Source: Bacteroidota bacterium
GTDB taxonomy: Bacteria > Bacteroidota > Bacteroidia > Chitinophagales > Saprospiraceae
Direction: 5' to 3'
NCBI GenBank assembly: GCA_024743405.1
Contig: JANSWP010000012.1
Location: 42,337 to 106,336 of the forward strand
Length of the DNA: 64,000 nt
The position numbers and the translations under genes are program-made. A model generated the notes under the pieces. That model was given only the letters and a program-made list of their open reading frames with translations. It was not told the origin of the DNA and ran no database searches. Every line of letters starts with the position of its first letter. The stretch's first letter is position 1. Shown here in pieces: positions 20,364-30,500 of this stretch.

Positions 20364-20472
20364 GTTTTTTTTCATTCGAAATTTTTATTCAGTTCATTAT
20401 CAGTATTCTTTTATCCTTTATTAATAATTTTTCACTCAAAATGTACGTTTCCATTCAATTTTTAGCGCTCTT

Positions 20473-20500
20473 TTTGCTTTTCCAAATTGCACTATCTTTG
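20473..20500 (+). promoter_or_regulatory. Promoter of the ECF sigma gene
   Basis: TTTG at 20473-20476 and TATCTTTG at 20493-20500 match the Bacteroidota -33 and -7 elements with a 16-bp gap. The predicted RNA starts near 20506, which excludes an ATG at 20487 as start of the sigma gene and supports the one at 20529. Confidence 0.65.
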
Positions 20501-20528
20501 CCAAATTAGAATTAAATCAAATCGAATA

Positions 20529-21116
20529 ATGTCAAAAACGATACCGACGGAAAAGGAATTACTTAACAGGCTCAAAAATGGAGACCGAAAAGCGTTTCGT
20601 ATCTTATTCGATCAGTTTTATAAATATCTAGTTGTCACGGTGTTCAATATTACTGGTGATGATCACTTGGCACGTGACTTGGCTCAAGATGTTTTCTTTG
20701 AAATATGGAAAAAAAGAGAAACCATCCAAATCACATCCTCATTAAAATCTTACTTACGACGTGCAGTTGTAAATCGCAGTTTGAATGCGATTAAAGCTAA
20801 AAGGTTAGACTATAATGCCCCCGAAAAACTACCAGAAAAACCACATAGCTATGAAAACGCACAAGAAATTTTGGAAGCCCAAGATTTAGAGAACTTAATT
20901 CATCAGACGATTGATTCCTTACCAGAAAAATGCAGAATGGTTTTTGTGCTTTGTCGAATTGAAGGTTTTTCCCATAAAGAGGTTTCAGGAAAGTTAGGCA
21001 TTTCGCCAAAAACCATCGAAAATCAGATGACTAAAGCATTGAAAATCCTTCGAAACGTAGTTCAACCACATATCTCAAAAGGCTTGTTTTGGTTATTTAT
21101 TCCATTATTTTTTTGA
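20529..21116 (+). CDS. ECF RNA polymerase sigma factor
   Basis: A 195-residue sigma factor with region 2 (FRILFDQFYKYLVVTVFNIT, then HLARDLAQDVFFEIWKKRE) and region 4 (FVLCRIEGFSHKEVSGKLGI, then SPKTIENQMTKALKILR). It belongs to the Bacteroidota-expanded ECF type that pairs with a FecR anti-sigma and a TonB-dependent transducer; both genes follow. An in-frame ATG at 20487 lies upstream of the predicted RNA start. The hydrophobic tail (GLFWLFIPLFF) is common in this group. Confidence 0.93.
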   Translation: MSKTIPTEKELLNRLKNGDRKAFRILFDQFYKYLVVTVFNITGDDHLARDLAQDVFFEIWKKRETIQITSSLKSYLRRAVVNRSLNAIKAKRLDYNAPEKLPEKPHSYENAQEILEAQDLENLIHQTIDSLPEKCRMVFVLCRIEGFSHKEVSGKLGISPKTIENQMTKALKILRNVVQPHISKGLFWLFIPLFF

Positions 21117-21186
21117 CTATTCAATTTTTGAATAGGGGATTAGAATCTTCTAATTGTCTTGGGTTTATCAAAACCTAAATTTGCTT

Positions 21187-22179
21187 ATGAAAGAAGAATT
21201 ATACATAAAACTCCTTCAAAAAGAACTTTCTGGTGGATTGAATCCCTCCGAGAAAAAGTCTTTAGATGAATGGTTGAAACAGTCTATTGATAATCAATTG
21301 ATTGCGGAAAGTATTCGGAAGGCTTGGCAATTGAGTGAAGGTTATTCTAAGGATATTTATATTGACTTAGATGCTGAATTTTTGCAATTGGAAAGCCGCA
21401 TAGATGAACCTGAAGCAGTGACCGTAAAGATGAAACCTGCCCGTAATTGGTTGAAAATCGCAGCGGCGATAATCGTTTTGATTGTCTCTGTATTCGGTAT
21501 TTCTCGATTTTTACAAGAGGATATCCATTGGGTCACACAAAATACTTCTGAGAATCAAGTTGTAGAATTGACTCTTGCTGATGGTTCAAAAATTTCATTA
21601 AATCAAAATTCAACCTTTACATACCCCGAAAACTTCAATACTCAAGAGCGTCGAGTTAAACTATCAGGCGAAGCATTCTTTGAGGTTTTTCACAATCCTA
21701 ACGCTCCATTTATTGTAGAAGGGCGTAATGGAGAAACAACCGTTTTAGGTACTTCTTTTAATGTTCGAAATTATGCTCTAGAAGCGAGAACTATTGTTAC
21801 AGTAAGAGATGGGAAAGTTCGATTTAGCCCAAATGGAAGTACCCAGCATGTGGATTTGACTGCCAAAGAAAAAGCGGTATTCGATAAAGAAAGAGGGACT
21901 TTAATCAAATCTAAAGATGAGCGTTTAGTTGCCATCAAATGGCACTCAAAAGTATTTGATTTTGAGGATACTCCTCTTGAACAAGCTTTAGATGAATTAG
22001 GAAAAGCTTACAATATAGAATTTGAAATTTTAGACGAAAAATTAAAGTCATGTCCTCTTACAGGTAATTATGAGCGTAAAGAATTGAACGTAATTTTTCA
22101 ATACTTGGAAATTTCTTATGGTATGAAATTCATTGAAGTTGCGCCTAAAAAATATAAAGTTGAAGGTGGAAATTGTTAA
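21187..22179 (+). CDS. FecR-family anti-sigma factor
   Basis: A 330-residue inner-membrane regulator. The cytoplasmic N-terminal part should bind the sigma factor encoded upstream. A single membrane span lies near 94-116 (LKIAAAIIVLIVSVFGISRF). The periplasmic FecR domain has LADGSKISLNQNSTFTYPE and RVKLSGEAFFEV. The C-terminal DUF4974-like domain (FDFEDTPLEQALDELGKAYN) resembles the STN fold. The start at 21187 (MKEELYIKLL) is preferred over an ATG 33 bp upstream. It lies 70 bp after the sigma gene. Confidence 0.92.
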   Translation: MKEELYIKLLQKELSGGLNPSEKKSLDEWLKQSIDNQLIAESIRKAWQLSEGYSKDIYIDLDAEFLQLESRIDEPEAVTVKMKPARNWLKIAAAIIVLIVSVFGISRFLQEDIHWVTQNTSENQVVELTLADGSKISLNQNSTFTYPENFNTQERRVKLSGEAFFEVFHNPNAPFIVEGRNGETTVLGTSFNVRNYALEARTIVTVRDGKVRFSPNGSTQHVDLTAKEKAVFDKERGTLIKSKDERLVAIKWHSKVFDFEDTPLEQALDELGKAYNIEFEILDEKLKSCPLTGNYERKELNVIFQYLEISYGMKFIEVAPKKYKVEGGNC

Positions 22180-22191
22180 GCAGTTTAATTC

Positions 22192-24861
22192 ATGGCTAAA
22201 AAAGGCACTATGCGAAAAGTAGGTTTATGGCTCTTGTTAATTCAATTTTCCGTTTTGACTCATGGGCAAAATCCTTTGAATCAAGAGATAGACTTTTCCG
22301 TTACCAATATTTCTATATCAAAAGCGCTCGAAGCTCTTTCCGAACAATCTAGTATCCCTTTTACGTTCAGCAGCGATTTTTTCAAAAGGAAACAAAGTGT
22401 ATCAATAAATGCTGAAGATCAATCAATTAAGGATGTTTTAAAAAAACTTCTAAAGAGAACGGAAGTTGATTTCAAATTTCTTGATGATCATATTGTATTT
22501 TTCAGAAAGCCTTTTGTTCCGTTGAAGAAATACACATTTAGTGGTTATTTAGAAGATAGTGAAACGGGAGAAAGGTTGGTCGCCGCGAATGTATATTCCA
22601 AAACTCATTTAAAAGGAACGGTTTCGAATGAGTATGGATTTTTTAGCATGACATTACCAGAAGGAGAAGCCGATTTAATGGCTAGTTATTTGGGTTATTC
22701 AGCATTCTCTGAAAAAATAAACTTATCGAAAAATTTAACACAAAACATCAAATTGAAACCATCTGTGACCCTAGCCGAAATTATTGTCACACCAAATGAT
22801 TCCTTTTCGAATACCAAAGTACTTTCTGGACAGCAAAAAATATCGATGCACCATGCTAAAAGTATGCCCGACTTAGGCGGTGAATCAGATATTATTAGAA
22901 TGGTTCAATTACTTCCGGGAGTTCAATCTGGTGCTGATGGTTTTGGCGGTTTATTCGTTAGAGGAGGAGGTGTTGACCAGAATTTAATGTTGGTTGATGG
23001 TGTGCCGATTTACAATGCCATGCACCTTTTAGGTGTTTTTTCAATTTATAATACGGATGCTTTGAGAAGTGCGACTTTTTTAAAAGGTGGTTTTCCTGCA
23101 CGGTATGGTGGACGAAACTCATCCGTATTTGATGTACGTACAAAAGAAGGTAATCAAAGAAAATTTAGTGGTGAAGCTGGGCTTAGTTTAGTAACTGGGA
23201 AATTACGTTTAGAAACACCCATCCTAAATAAAAAAGGAGCAATTCTTTTAGCTGCAAGAACTAATGTGGTTGATTTTTTTATAGAGCCATTCACTAAAAA
23301 ATTATTGCAAGTGGATGATACATATGAAGGGAGTGATTTTGTGGATTTTAATGCTAAATTTAATTACACATTTTCTCCAAATAACAGAATCTTTTTAAGT
23401 TATTACTCAGGTGGAGATGACTTAAGAACAAATTCGGAAGATTTAGATTGGGGTGACTTTGAAGATAGTGCTATCGACATTCTTGAGTTGGAGAGCAAGA
23501 TGTCTTGGGGAAATAAAATTGGAGCTTTGCGTTGGAACCACCTCTTCAATGATAAACTATTTTCTAATACGACTGCCACTCTTAGTAATTACAGTTTTTT
23601 GAATAGATCCTTGACAGAGTACCTCTTTTTCGATGAAGAGGAAATGGATTGGGTTGAGGATTTTGATTATATCAGTTTTGGTTCTGACTTAACAGATTGG
23701 ACATTGAAAACTGATTTTGATTTTGTGCCTTCTTTGAAACATCATCTTAGGTTTGGAGTTGGTTTCACAAGACATGGTTTCCTTTCTGGCCCTACATTTT
23801 TTGATGAATTTGAGGATTTGGATGAGACTCAATACGACTCATTGAGCTTGGATGATTTAGCACAATTAGAAAATTTAATTGAACAATTTGGTAGTGAGTA
23901 TTATGGCTATTTAGAGGACGAGATGGAAATTTCGGAAAAATGGAAAGCGAATATTGGACTCCGAATATCAGGTTTTTTTAATGAGGAAAATCATTGGCTT
24001 AATTTAGAACCACGTATTAATACAAACTATCAACTTGCTGATGGAATCAACCTTTCTGCCTCGTATTCGAAAATGACCCAATACCTTCATTTAATAAGTT
24101 TCACAGGATTTGGATTGCCAGGCGATATATGGGCAATGTCAGAAAGCGATATGCCTCCCCAAAAAACATGGCAAACAACTCTGGGTTTAAACTTTAAGCT
24201 TCCTAAACAGGTTGATTTTAGTATCGAAGGCTATTATAAAAAAATGAACAATTTACTCCATTTACCCACAGATTATGACCCATATGATGATGCGGTCGAG
24301 TTTGATGATGTTGAATTGTATAAAGGTAAAGGTTGGGGATATGGAATTGAATTTTTATTGAAAAAAGAAGCGGGTAAAACAGGTGGTTGGTTGAGTTATA
24401 GCCTCTCTTGGTCAGAAAGACAATTTGATAAATTGAATTTGGGTAATCGTTTCCCTTTTCATCAAGATCGCCGACATCTTGTCAATTTGGCACTCTATCA
24501 TCGACTTACTAATCAACTTGAATTGGGTGCAAATTTCGTTTACGGGTCCGCCAATCCATATGTTTTAGTAGAAGGAGATTTGGTTTTTGGAGAGTTACTT
24601 CCTTTGTATGAAGATGTAAATCCGAATGGTCAAAGAAATAAGCTACGGCAGAAGCCGTATCATCGCTTGGATTTAGGTCTAAAATATAATTTTGGGAAAA
24701 GGAAATTAAGGCATTATCTAAAGGCAGGAGTTTATAATCTGTATAACCGAGAAAATATAGCTTACAATCAATTATCCACTAGTCTTTTTGAGGAGAAGGA
24801 AATAAACGCTATTTCAATTTTAGGTGTTCAACCTTCGCTAGGGTATAGTTTAAAATTTTGA
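22192..24861 (+). CDS. TonB-dependent receptor with STN signalling domain
   Basis: An 889-residue outer-membrane transducer. After the signal peptide comes an STN domain (about 32-105; ISISKALEALSEQSSIPFTF) that talks to the FecR protein, a carboxypeptidase-regulatory-like beta domain (about 115-200; GTVSNEYGFFSMTLPEG), the plug (about 215-330; FGGLFVRGGGVDQNLMLVDG), then the barrel ending in an aromatic residue (GYSLKF). The gene order sigma, anti-sigma, transducer implies substrate-induced autoregulation. No SusD partner follows, so the ligand may be a siderophore, cofactor or peptide rather than a glycan. Confidence 0.93.
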   Translation: MAKKGTMRKVGLWLLLIQFSVLTHGQNPLNQEIDFSVTNISISKALEALSEQSSIPFTFSSDFFKRKQSVSINAEDQSIKDVLKKLLKRTEVDFKFLDDHIVFFRKPFVPLKKYTFSGYLEDSETGERLVAANVYSKTHLKGTVSNEYGFFSMTLPEGEADLMASYLGYSAFSEKINLSKNLTQNIKLKPSVTLAEIIVTPNDSFSNTKVLSGQQKISMHHAKSMPDLGGESDIIRMVQLLPGVQSGADGFGGLFVRGGGVDQNLMLVDGVPIYNAMHLLGVFSIYNTDALRSATFLKGGFPARYGGRNSSVFDVRTKEGNQRKFSGEAGLSLVTGKLRLETPILNKKGAILLAARTNVVDFFIEPFTKKLLQVDDTYEGSDFVDFNAKFNYTFSPNNRIFLSYYSGGDDLRTNSEDLDWGDFEDSAIDILELESKMSWGNKIGALRWNHLFNDKLFSNTTATLSNYSFLNRSLTEYLFFDEEEMDWVEDFDYISFGSDLTDWTLKTDFDFVPSLKHHLRFGVGFTRHGFLSGPTFFDEFEDLDETQYDSLSLDDLAQLENLIEQFGSEYYGYLEDEMEISEKWKANIGLRISGFFNEENHWLNLEPRINTNYQLADGINLSASYSKMTQYLHLISFTGFGLPGDIWAMSESDMPPQKTWQTTLGLNFKLPKQVDFSIEGYYKKMNNLLHLPTDYDPYDDAVEFDDVELYKGKGWGYGIEFLLKKEAGKTGGWLSYSLSWSERQFDKLNLGNRFPFHQDRRHLVNLALYHRLTNQLELGANFVYGSANPYVLVEGDLVFGELLPLYEDVNPNGQRNKLRQKPYHRLDLGLKYNFGKRKLRHYLKAGVYNLYNRENIAYNQLSTSLFEEKEINAISILGVQPSLGYSLKF

Positions 24862-24865
24862 TGTA

Positions 24866-25450
24866 TCAATCAGTATGAATGCCTGACATCAAAATTGCTA
24901 AAATATTTTTTTCTAAATCTTCTACAGTAAGATTGTGAGTTTCTGGATTCCAATAATGCAACCATCGAACGGAAGTTAATATTGTAAATAAAACAACTGT
25001 AATATCTAATTTTTTGAACTCGCCTAAGTCAATCCCTTTTTGAATGATTTCTCCAAAGCGCACTTCATAATCCTTTCGCATTTTTAAAAAATCACTCAAA
25101 TAAGGTTCGCTTAAATACCGCCATTCATCATTGAAAACAGTAATTGAAGTAGGGTCTTCGAGTGCAATTTTGATATGCAAACGAATGAGTTGCTTTATCT
25201 TTTCAGAAGGGGGCAATTTGAGGATTTCAACCTGAGTAATGCCTTCCAAAAAGTGATTTGCATTTTCGAAACAGATCTTTTGTAATATCTCTTCTTTTCC
25301 TCCAATATGACTATATAAACTGGAAACTTTAAGATTGACTTTTTGTGCCAAATCACGCATGGATGAAGAAGAATATCCCTTTTCTTGAAAAAGTTTGGCA
25401 GCTTCTTCGAAAATTTCTTGTTTTTTTGATTTGGTAGTTTTTGTTGGCAT
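24866..25450 (-). CDS. TetR/AcrR family transcriptional regulator
   Basis: A 194-residue repressor-type protein with an N-terminal helix-turn-helix (KQEIFEEAAKLFQEKGYSSS then MRDLAQKVNLKVSSLYSHIG) and an all-helical ligand-binding C-terminal half. It is encoded 87 bp downstream of paaE on the same strand, and a palindrome at 26702-26715 sits on the predicted paaE start, so it is the likely repressor of that operon. Genes of this kind near paa enzymes can respond to phenylacetyl-CoA or acyl-CoA; that is inference. Its stop lies 5 bp from the end of the converging TonB receptor. Confidence 0.9.
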   Translation of the reverse strand: MPTKTTKSKKQEIFEEAAKLFQEKGYSSSSMRDLAQKVNLKVSSLYSHIGGKEEILQKICFENANHFLEGITQVEILKLPPSEKIKQLIRLHIKIALEDPTSITVFNDEWRYLSEPYLSDFLKMRKDYEVRFGEIIQKGIDLGEFKKLDITVVLFTILTSVRWLHYWNPETHNLTVEDLEKNILAILMSGIHTD

Positions 25451-25537
25451 TTTTTCAGTTGGTCATACACAATTGACTGTTGGTGAACAGGAGCATATTC
25501 GTTTGAAACTGCTCACAGCCAACTGTTAACTGAATAT

Positions 25538-26605
25538 TTATTCGTCAAAACTTACAGTTACTTCTTTTGTCTTTGGATGTGATTGACAGGTCAAAACATA
25601 TCCTGCTTCCACTTCTTCGGGTTCAAGTGCATAATTGATTTCCATTTCAACCTCACCTTTTAGAATTTTGGCTTTACAAGTTGCACATACGCCTCCTTTG
25701 CAGGCAAATGGCAAATCTGCGCCATACTTATGCGCCGCATCTAAAATGGTATCTTTAGCTGAAGTTAGATCGAAATCAAATGTATTTCCGTCGAGTGTGA
25801 TTTTGACTTTAGAATGGACAGAACGAGGCGTTGCTTTTTTCGTTTGTTTCCCCAGTTTTCCAACAGGAGAGGTAAATAGCTCAAAATGAATTCGTTTTTT
25901 GTCAACACCCAAATCAAGCAGCGTTTCTTTAACCGAATGAATCATAGATTCAGGACCACAAAGGAAGAATTCGTCCGAATTTTCCACATCAATCAAAACA
26001 TTACAAAACGTCCGACATTTTTTTTCGTCAATTCGACCATAAAAGAGGTCTGCTCCGATATGCTCTTGGCTCAAAATATGATGCACACTCAAGCGACCTA
26101 AATGTAGGTTTTTTAAAGCCTCAATTTGCTCTTTGAAAATAATGGAGTCACTGTAACGGTTGCCGTAAAAAAGGGTGAAATGGCTTTTGGGTTCGGTCGA
26201 TAAAACTGATTTGAGAATGGATATGACAGGCGTAATACCACTACCGGCCGCAAAAGCGACATACTGTTTCTCGTTGGTAGGATTTAGGTTTGGATGAAAA
26301 TTGCCAGTAGGCGTCATCACGTCTACCCAATCACCCGCTGAAAGTTGCTCATTTGCGAACGTCGAAAAACGACCATTTTCGAGTTTTTTGACTGCTACAC
26401 GAAGATCCTTTTCGTAGGGACTTGCGCAAATAGAATAAGAACGTCGAACCTCTTCTCCATCAATTTGAGTTTTTAAAGTCAAATATTGACCTGAAAGAAA
26501 TTCAAAATCTTTTTTCAAATCAGTTGGCACTTCGAAGGCTACGGAAACGCAGTCGTCCGTTTCTTTCCTAATTTCTTGAACTTTCAGCGAGTGAAATTTG
26601 GGCAT
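25538..26605 (-). CDS. paaE: Phenylacetyl-CoA epoxidase-type reductase (PaaE-like)
   Basis: A 355-residue flavin/iron-sulfur reductase. The FAD domain has RRSYSICASP, the NAD-binding domain AAGSGITPVISILKSVL and FFLCGPESMI, and the C-terminal 2Fe-2S ferredoxin domain the cysteine pattern ACKGGVCATCKAKI with a last Cys in LTCQSHP. This order is that of PaaE, which passes electrons to the ring-1,2-epoxidase PaaABCD. None of paaABCD or the downstream paa genes is in this window, so it may serve a distant cluster or another oxygenase. Confidence 0.87.
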   Translation of the reverse strand: MPKFHSLKVQEIRKETDDCVSVAFEVPTDLKKDFEFLSGQYLTLKTQIDGEEVRRSYSICASPYEKDLRVAVKKLENGRFSTFANEQLSAGDWVDVMTPTGNFHPNLNPTNEKQYVAFAAGSGITPVISILKSVLSTEPKSHFTLFYGNRYSDSIIFKEQIEALKNLHLGRLSVHHILSQEHIGADLFYGRIDEKKCRTFCNVLIDVENSDEFFLCGPESMIHSVKETLLDLGVDKKRIHFELFTSPVGKLGKQTKKATPRSVHSKVKITLDGNTFDFDLTSAKDTILDAAHKYGADLPFACKGGVCATCKAKILKGEVEMEINYALEPEEVEAGYVLTCQSHPKTKEVTVSFDE

Positions 26606-26701
26606 GATTGGTTAAGGCTGATTTTAATTTGGTGGTGGACTTGAGCATTCAGATAGCGCGATTGTCACATGCTAGTCTGAATAAAAGTTCATTTTACAAA
26701 A

Positions 26702-26715
26702 CGAACACTTGTTCG
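26702..26715. promoter_or_regulatory. Candidate TetR operator upstream of paaE
   Basis: CGAACA and TGTTCG form a perfect inverted repeat with a 2-bp spacer. It overlaps the expected transcription start for paaE, 5-18 bp downstream of the -7 element, the classical place for a repressor. The TetR gene two positions downstream is the likely binder. Confidence 0.6.
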
Positions 26716-26719
26716 GGTG

Positions 26720-26727
26720 CAAATATA
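26720..26727 (-). promoter_or_regulatory. -7 element of the paaE promoter
   Basis: On the minus strand the sequence reads TATATTTG followed by CACCCG, a full match to TAnnTTTG. The same TTTGCACCC context occurs at the rpmH promoter. No exact TTTG was found at the ideal -33 distance. Confidence 0.6.
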
Positions 26728-26779
26728 AAAAGTTTTTTATTAAAATCTGCCCTCGGCAAGTTCAAAAAAAAAGGTGCTA

Positions 26780-27165
26780 TTACTTAATTGTCAATTCTTT
26801 AATACTCAACTGATTAACTCTATCCATGTTGAAGCCTGGATCGGGAAATTCGAGCGGATATTCTTTTTCGACATAAAGCCCGCTGAACGTGACGGTTTTT
26901 AGTAAATCTTGAGTCAATGCAGTATCAATATTTTCAATAATGCCTGCGTCATGGTATTCGACACCATCAATCATTTTTGAAGTAACAATTCCGTATTCTC
27001 CAAAACAACCTAAAAATTGAAGAGTACCTGGGACATTTTCAATTTCTTCAAGGCAATTGACAACTTCACAGTTTACATCATAGGTGAAAATAGAGTCATC
27101 CGCTTTTGAACAAGAAAAAGCGATTAGTAAGAGCGTTCGAAGAAAATTTTTGAGATAGTTTTCAT
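26780..27165 (-). pseudogene. Small lipoprotein gene with a one-base frameshift
   Basis: Only the last 64 codons form a normal reading frame from an ATG, but the same frame is open further upstream and reads RTLLLIAFSCSKADDS, a lipoprotein signal with a lipobox. The natural ATG (27163-27165, MKTISKI) is in another frame. The total of 386 bases is one short of a whole number of codons. Adding one base in the run at about 27141-27151 (AAAATTTTT) joins both parts into a 128-residue lipoprotein. The cause is either a sequencing error in a homopolymer or a recent inactivation. No family is recognised; three Cys in the mature part may form disulfides. Confidence 0.7.
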
Positions 27166-27545
27166 AATTGAGATTTTAAAAGAGTTAATATTTAAGCGTT
27201 ATTTTCTCAGACAATGCCAATATGAAAAAGGGTTGGGATGTTATTGAAATAGCCATCTAATTGTCACATATAAAAATAATCATAATAAATGGATGTCAAT
27301 AAGTAGTTTTGATGTAATTTTGAGCGTTAAAAAGAAAATCATACTAAACATTCCCTGTGACTCCAACCTACACATGTTGAAACTCAATTTTTTAATAGAC
27401 AATCTCAAAAAAAACTATATTTTTTTGATGTAGATTATTATGGTTTTTCTGATGAACTAAATTAAAATTTTTAATTGAAAATTCATATTCAACCATGAAA
27501 ATCCACCTCAAAAAATAAAAATCCGATTTACCCAAAAACGAGGAA
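27166..27545. other. AT-rich intergenic region before the giant gene
   Basis: About 380 bp with very low GC. It must hold the promoter for the T9SS protein gene. A 70-codon minus-strand frame here has no signal or motif and is dismissed. I see no terminator-like hairpin or repeat. Confidence 0.4.
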
Positions 27546-30500
27546 ATGCGGAAGTACATAATCCCATCGATTACAATGTTTTTTGCCTTGCTCCCTTTTG
27601 TCATGACGGCGCAAAATTGCGGCTGTGCGGATGAAGGGAATTGTCCTTTTGAAATTGCAACAAATTCAACATCTCAAGTCTGTTACACAATTGATTCTGC
27701 TGTAAATAATAATCTTTCCGATCCGAATCAAGGTATTTGTGGTGTATCCATTTCATTCAAACATGGTAGTATTGGAAATCTAAATTTGACGCTCACTTCC
27801 CCAGATGGAACGACAGTGGAATTAGTCGGTTCTGATAATAATTGTATGCCTTTTACACCTATTGCGACATGGGATATTCTGTTTGTCCCTTGTGTTGAAG
27901 TTTGTGACCCTGTAGCTCTAAATAATTGTGATGATGTATGCGCCTTCGATGCTTGCTGTGGATGGGGCAATGCACTTTACTCCGCAACCTATCATCCTTA
28001 TCAAGGTTGCTTGGAAGATTTTAATTCGGGTACAGTAAATGGGCAGTGGTGTATTGATATAGATAATAACTCTTCAAATAATGGTGGCGATATTTTTGAC
28101 TTTGAAGTCATTCTTTGTGACGATACAGGTATTTTCTGTTGTGATGCTGATGGGGGAAATAAATTACAACTTGATGCTGCTGTTTGTGAAGGAGACAGTA
28201 GTTTGATTTTTGATTTGGAACCTAATTGGGGATCTATTCAACCAGATAGTTTGGAATATGACTATACATATATTGTATCGGAGAATAATGAGATATTAGA
28301 ATATACAGAAAACCCAAATCTTATTGATGCTGCACCTGGGGTTTATGAAGTTTGTGGGTTATCTTTTTTGAAAATAGACGAACCCTTGATTCCCTCTGTA
28401 GGTTCTATTACTTTGTCTGATTTAAATGAAAATTTAGACGGCTTGTCCCCTCTATTTTGTGGAGATATAGATGGATGTTTTACAATAATCATTTCTTCTC
28501 CGCCTCTACCTGTGAACTTGGTTGACACAATTTGTGAGAATGCCTGTTTGATGATAGGCGATACTTGTATTTACGAGGAAGGTAACCATAGTTTTACCAT
28601 CGAGTCCTTCGCGGGATGTGATTCAATCATTAATTTGAATTTAACCGTTTTAGAATCGGAAGTGATGAATATTTCTGCCACAATCTGCGAAGGACAATTC
28701 TATCTCGTTGGTGATAGCATTTATTCAGAATCGGGGATTGATACGACGATTTTAACTTCAAATTTGGGCTGTGATAGTATGGTTATTTTGGACTTGACTG
28801 TTTTGCCACCCGTGGAATTGGATTTGATTGAAATGATTTGCCTTGGAGATTCTATTGAAATTGGAGATAGTTTGTATTTCGAAACGGGTCTTTATGTTGA
28901 TACTTTGATGTCTTCCAATGGGTGCGATAGTATTGTGAATTTGGATTTGACGGTTATTACATTAGATATTCAGATTGCTACACCTGATACTTTAACTTGT
29001 GCTGAGCCGATTATTTGGCTAGATGCAACGGGTTCTTCAGTTGGTATTGATGTTAACTATTCTTGGGCAACAACTAACGGAAATATTATTCCTCCTACTA
29101 ATGAACTAACTGTTCAAGTTGACCAAAGTGCTTGGTATTTTTTCACTGTTGAAGAAAATGGATGTGTTCGGACAGATTCCGTTTTTGTTTCCGAAAATAT
29201 TGACCTTCCTCAACTCGAAATTGCTGAATTTGACACTTTAAATTGCCTCATTGATAGGATTACTTTAGATGCTTCCATTACTTCTGGGAGTGGTAACTTG
29301 ACTTTCCATTGGACAAGCCAAAATAATCTCCCAATTGATAATCCTAGCACCCCTTTCCCAACCGTTTTCAATGCCGATACCTTGAAATTAGTTGTTACAA
29401 ACGAAGGTAATGGTTGTGTCGATTCCACTGAAATTGAAATTATTCAAGATATAGAACAGCCTATTGCGAATGCAGGAAATAATACAAATCTGACTTGTGT
29501 CGATACTTGTTTGACGCTCGATGGAAGTAATTCTTCACCATTTAGTTTATTAACTTTTGAATGGACAGGAGGCAATATTAAATCAGGAGAGAATACTCCA
29601 AATCCAATCGTCAATTTGGAAGGTACGTATGAATTAATTGTTACTAATACAGAGAATTTCTGTAAAGATACCGCGGAAGTGTTGATTGGAACCGATACAC
29701 TGCCACCAATTGCAATGATCACTTTGCCAGATGGCGATACCTTAACCTGTTCAAATAATGAATTAGCTTTGGATGGGAGCAATTCAATTGGACTAGACCT
29801 TAATTATCAGTGGGCTGGTTCTGGATTATTATCAAACAATATGTCAATTGTCACCGCAAATATGGCAGGTGAATACACATTAGTTATTCAAAATGGAATA
29901 AACGGATGTATTGATTCAACCAAAATAAATATTGCTCAAGATACACTGTCTCCGAGTGTGGAAGTTGGGCCGCCGATTGAATTAGATTGTGGGTTGCCGA
30001 CTTATGTTTTAGGTGGAAATGCTAGCCTAAATCTTAATGAAACTTACGAATGGACAACTGTCGATGGGCATTTTGTAGATAATCCTAATCAACTCCATCC
30101 GACTATTGATTCAGCTGGAATTTATGTTTTAACGGTTACAAACATTTTGAATGGATGTACTGCTCAAGATTCTGTAAGTATTTTGGAAGATTTTGCTCAA
30201 CCTGTTGCCAATGCAGGTTTGGATGGAATTATCGATTGCGATAATCCAATTTATACACTCGATGCTTCGAATACCTTTTTAGAAGGAACTTCATTTAATG
30301 ACACCATCCTTTTTTCCTTTGAATGGGAAGCATTTTTTAATCCTGACTTCAATCCAAATTATGCGCTTGCGGAGGTTACTTTTGGAGACACATTTTTAAT
30401 TCATGTAACGCATATTACATCACAATGTACAGATACAGATACGGTCGTAGTTACTCAAGATGTTTTTCCTCCTCAAATTGATGCAGGCGATAATGTTTAT

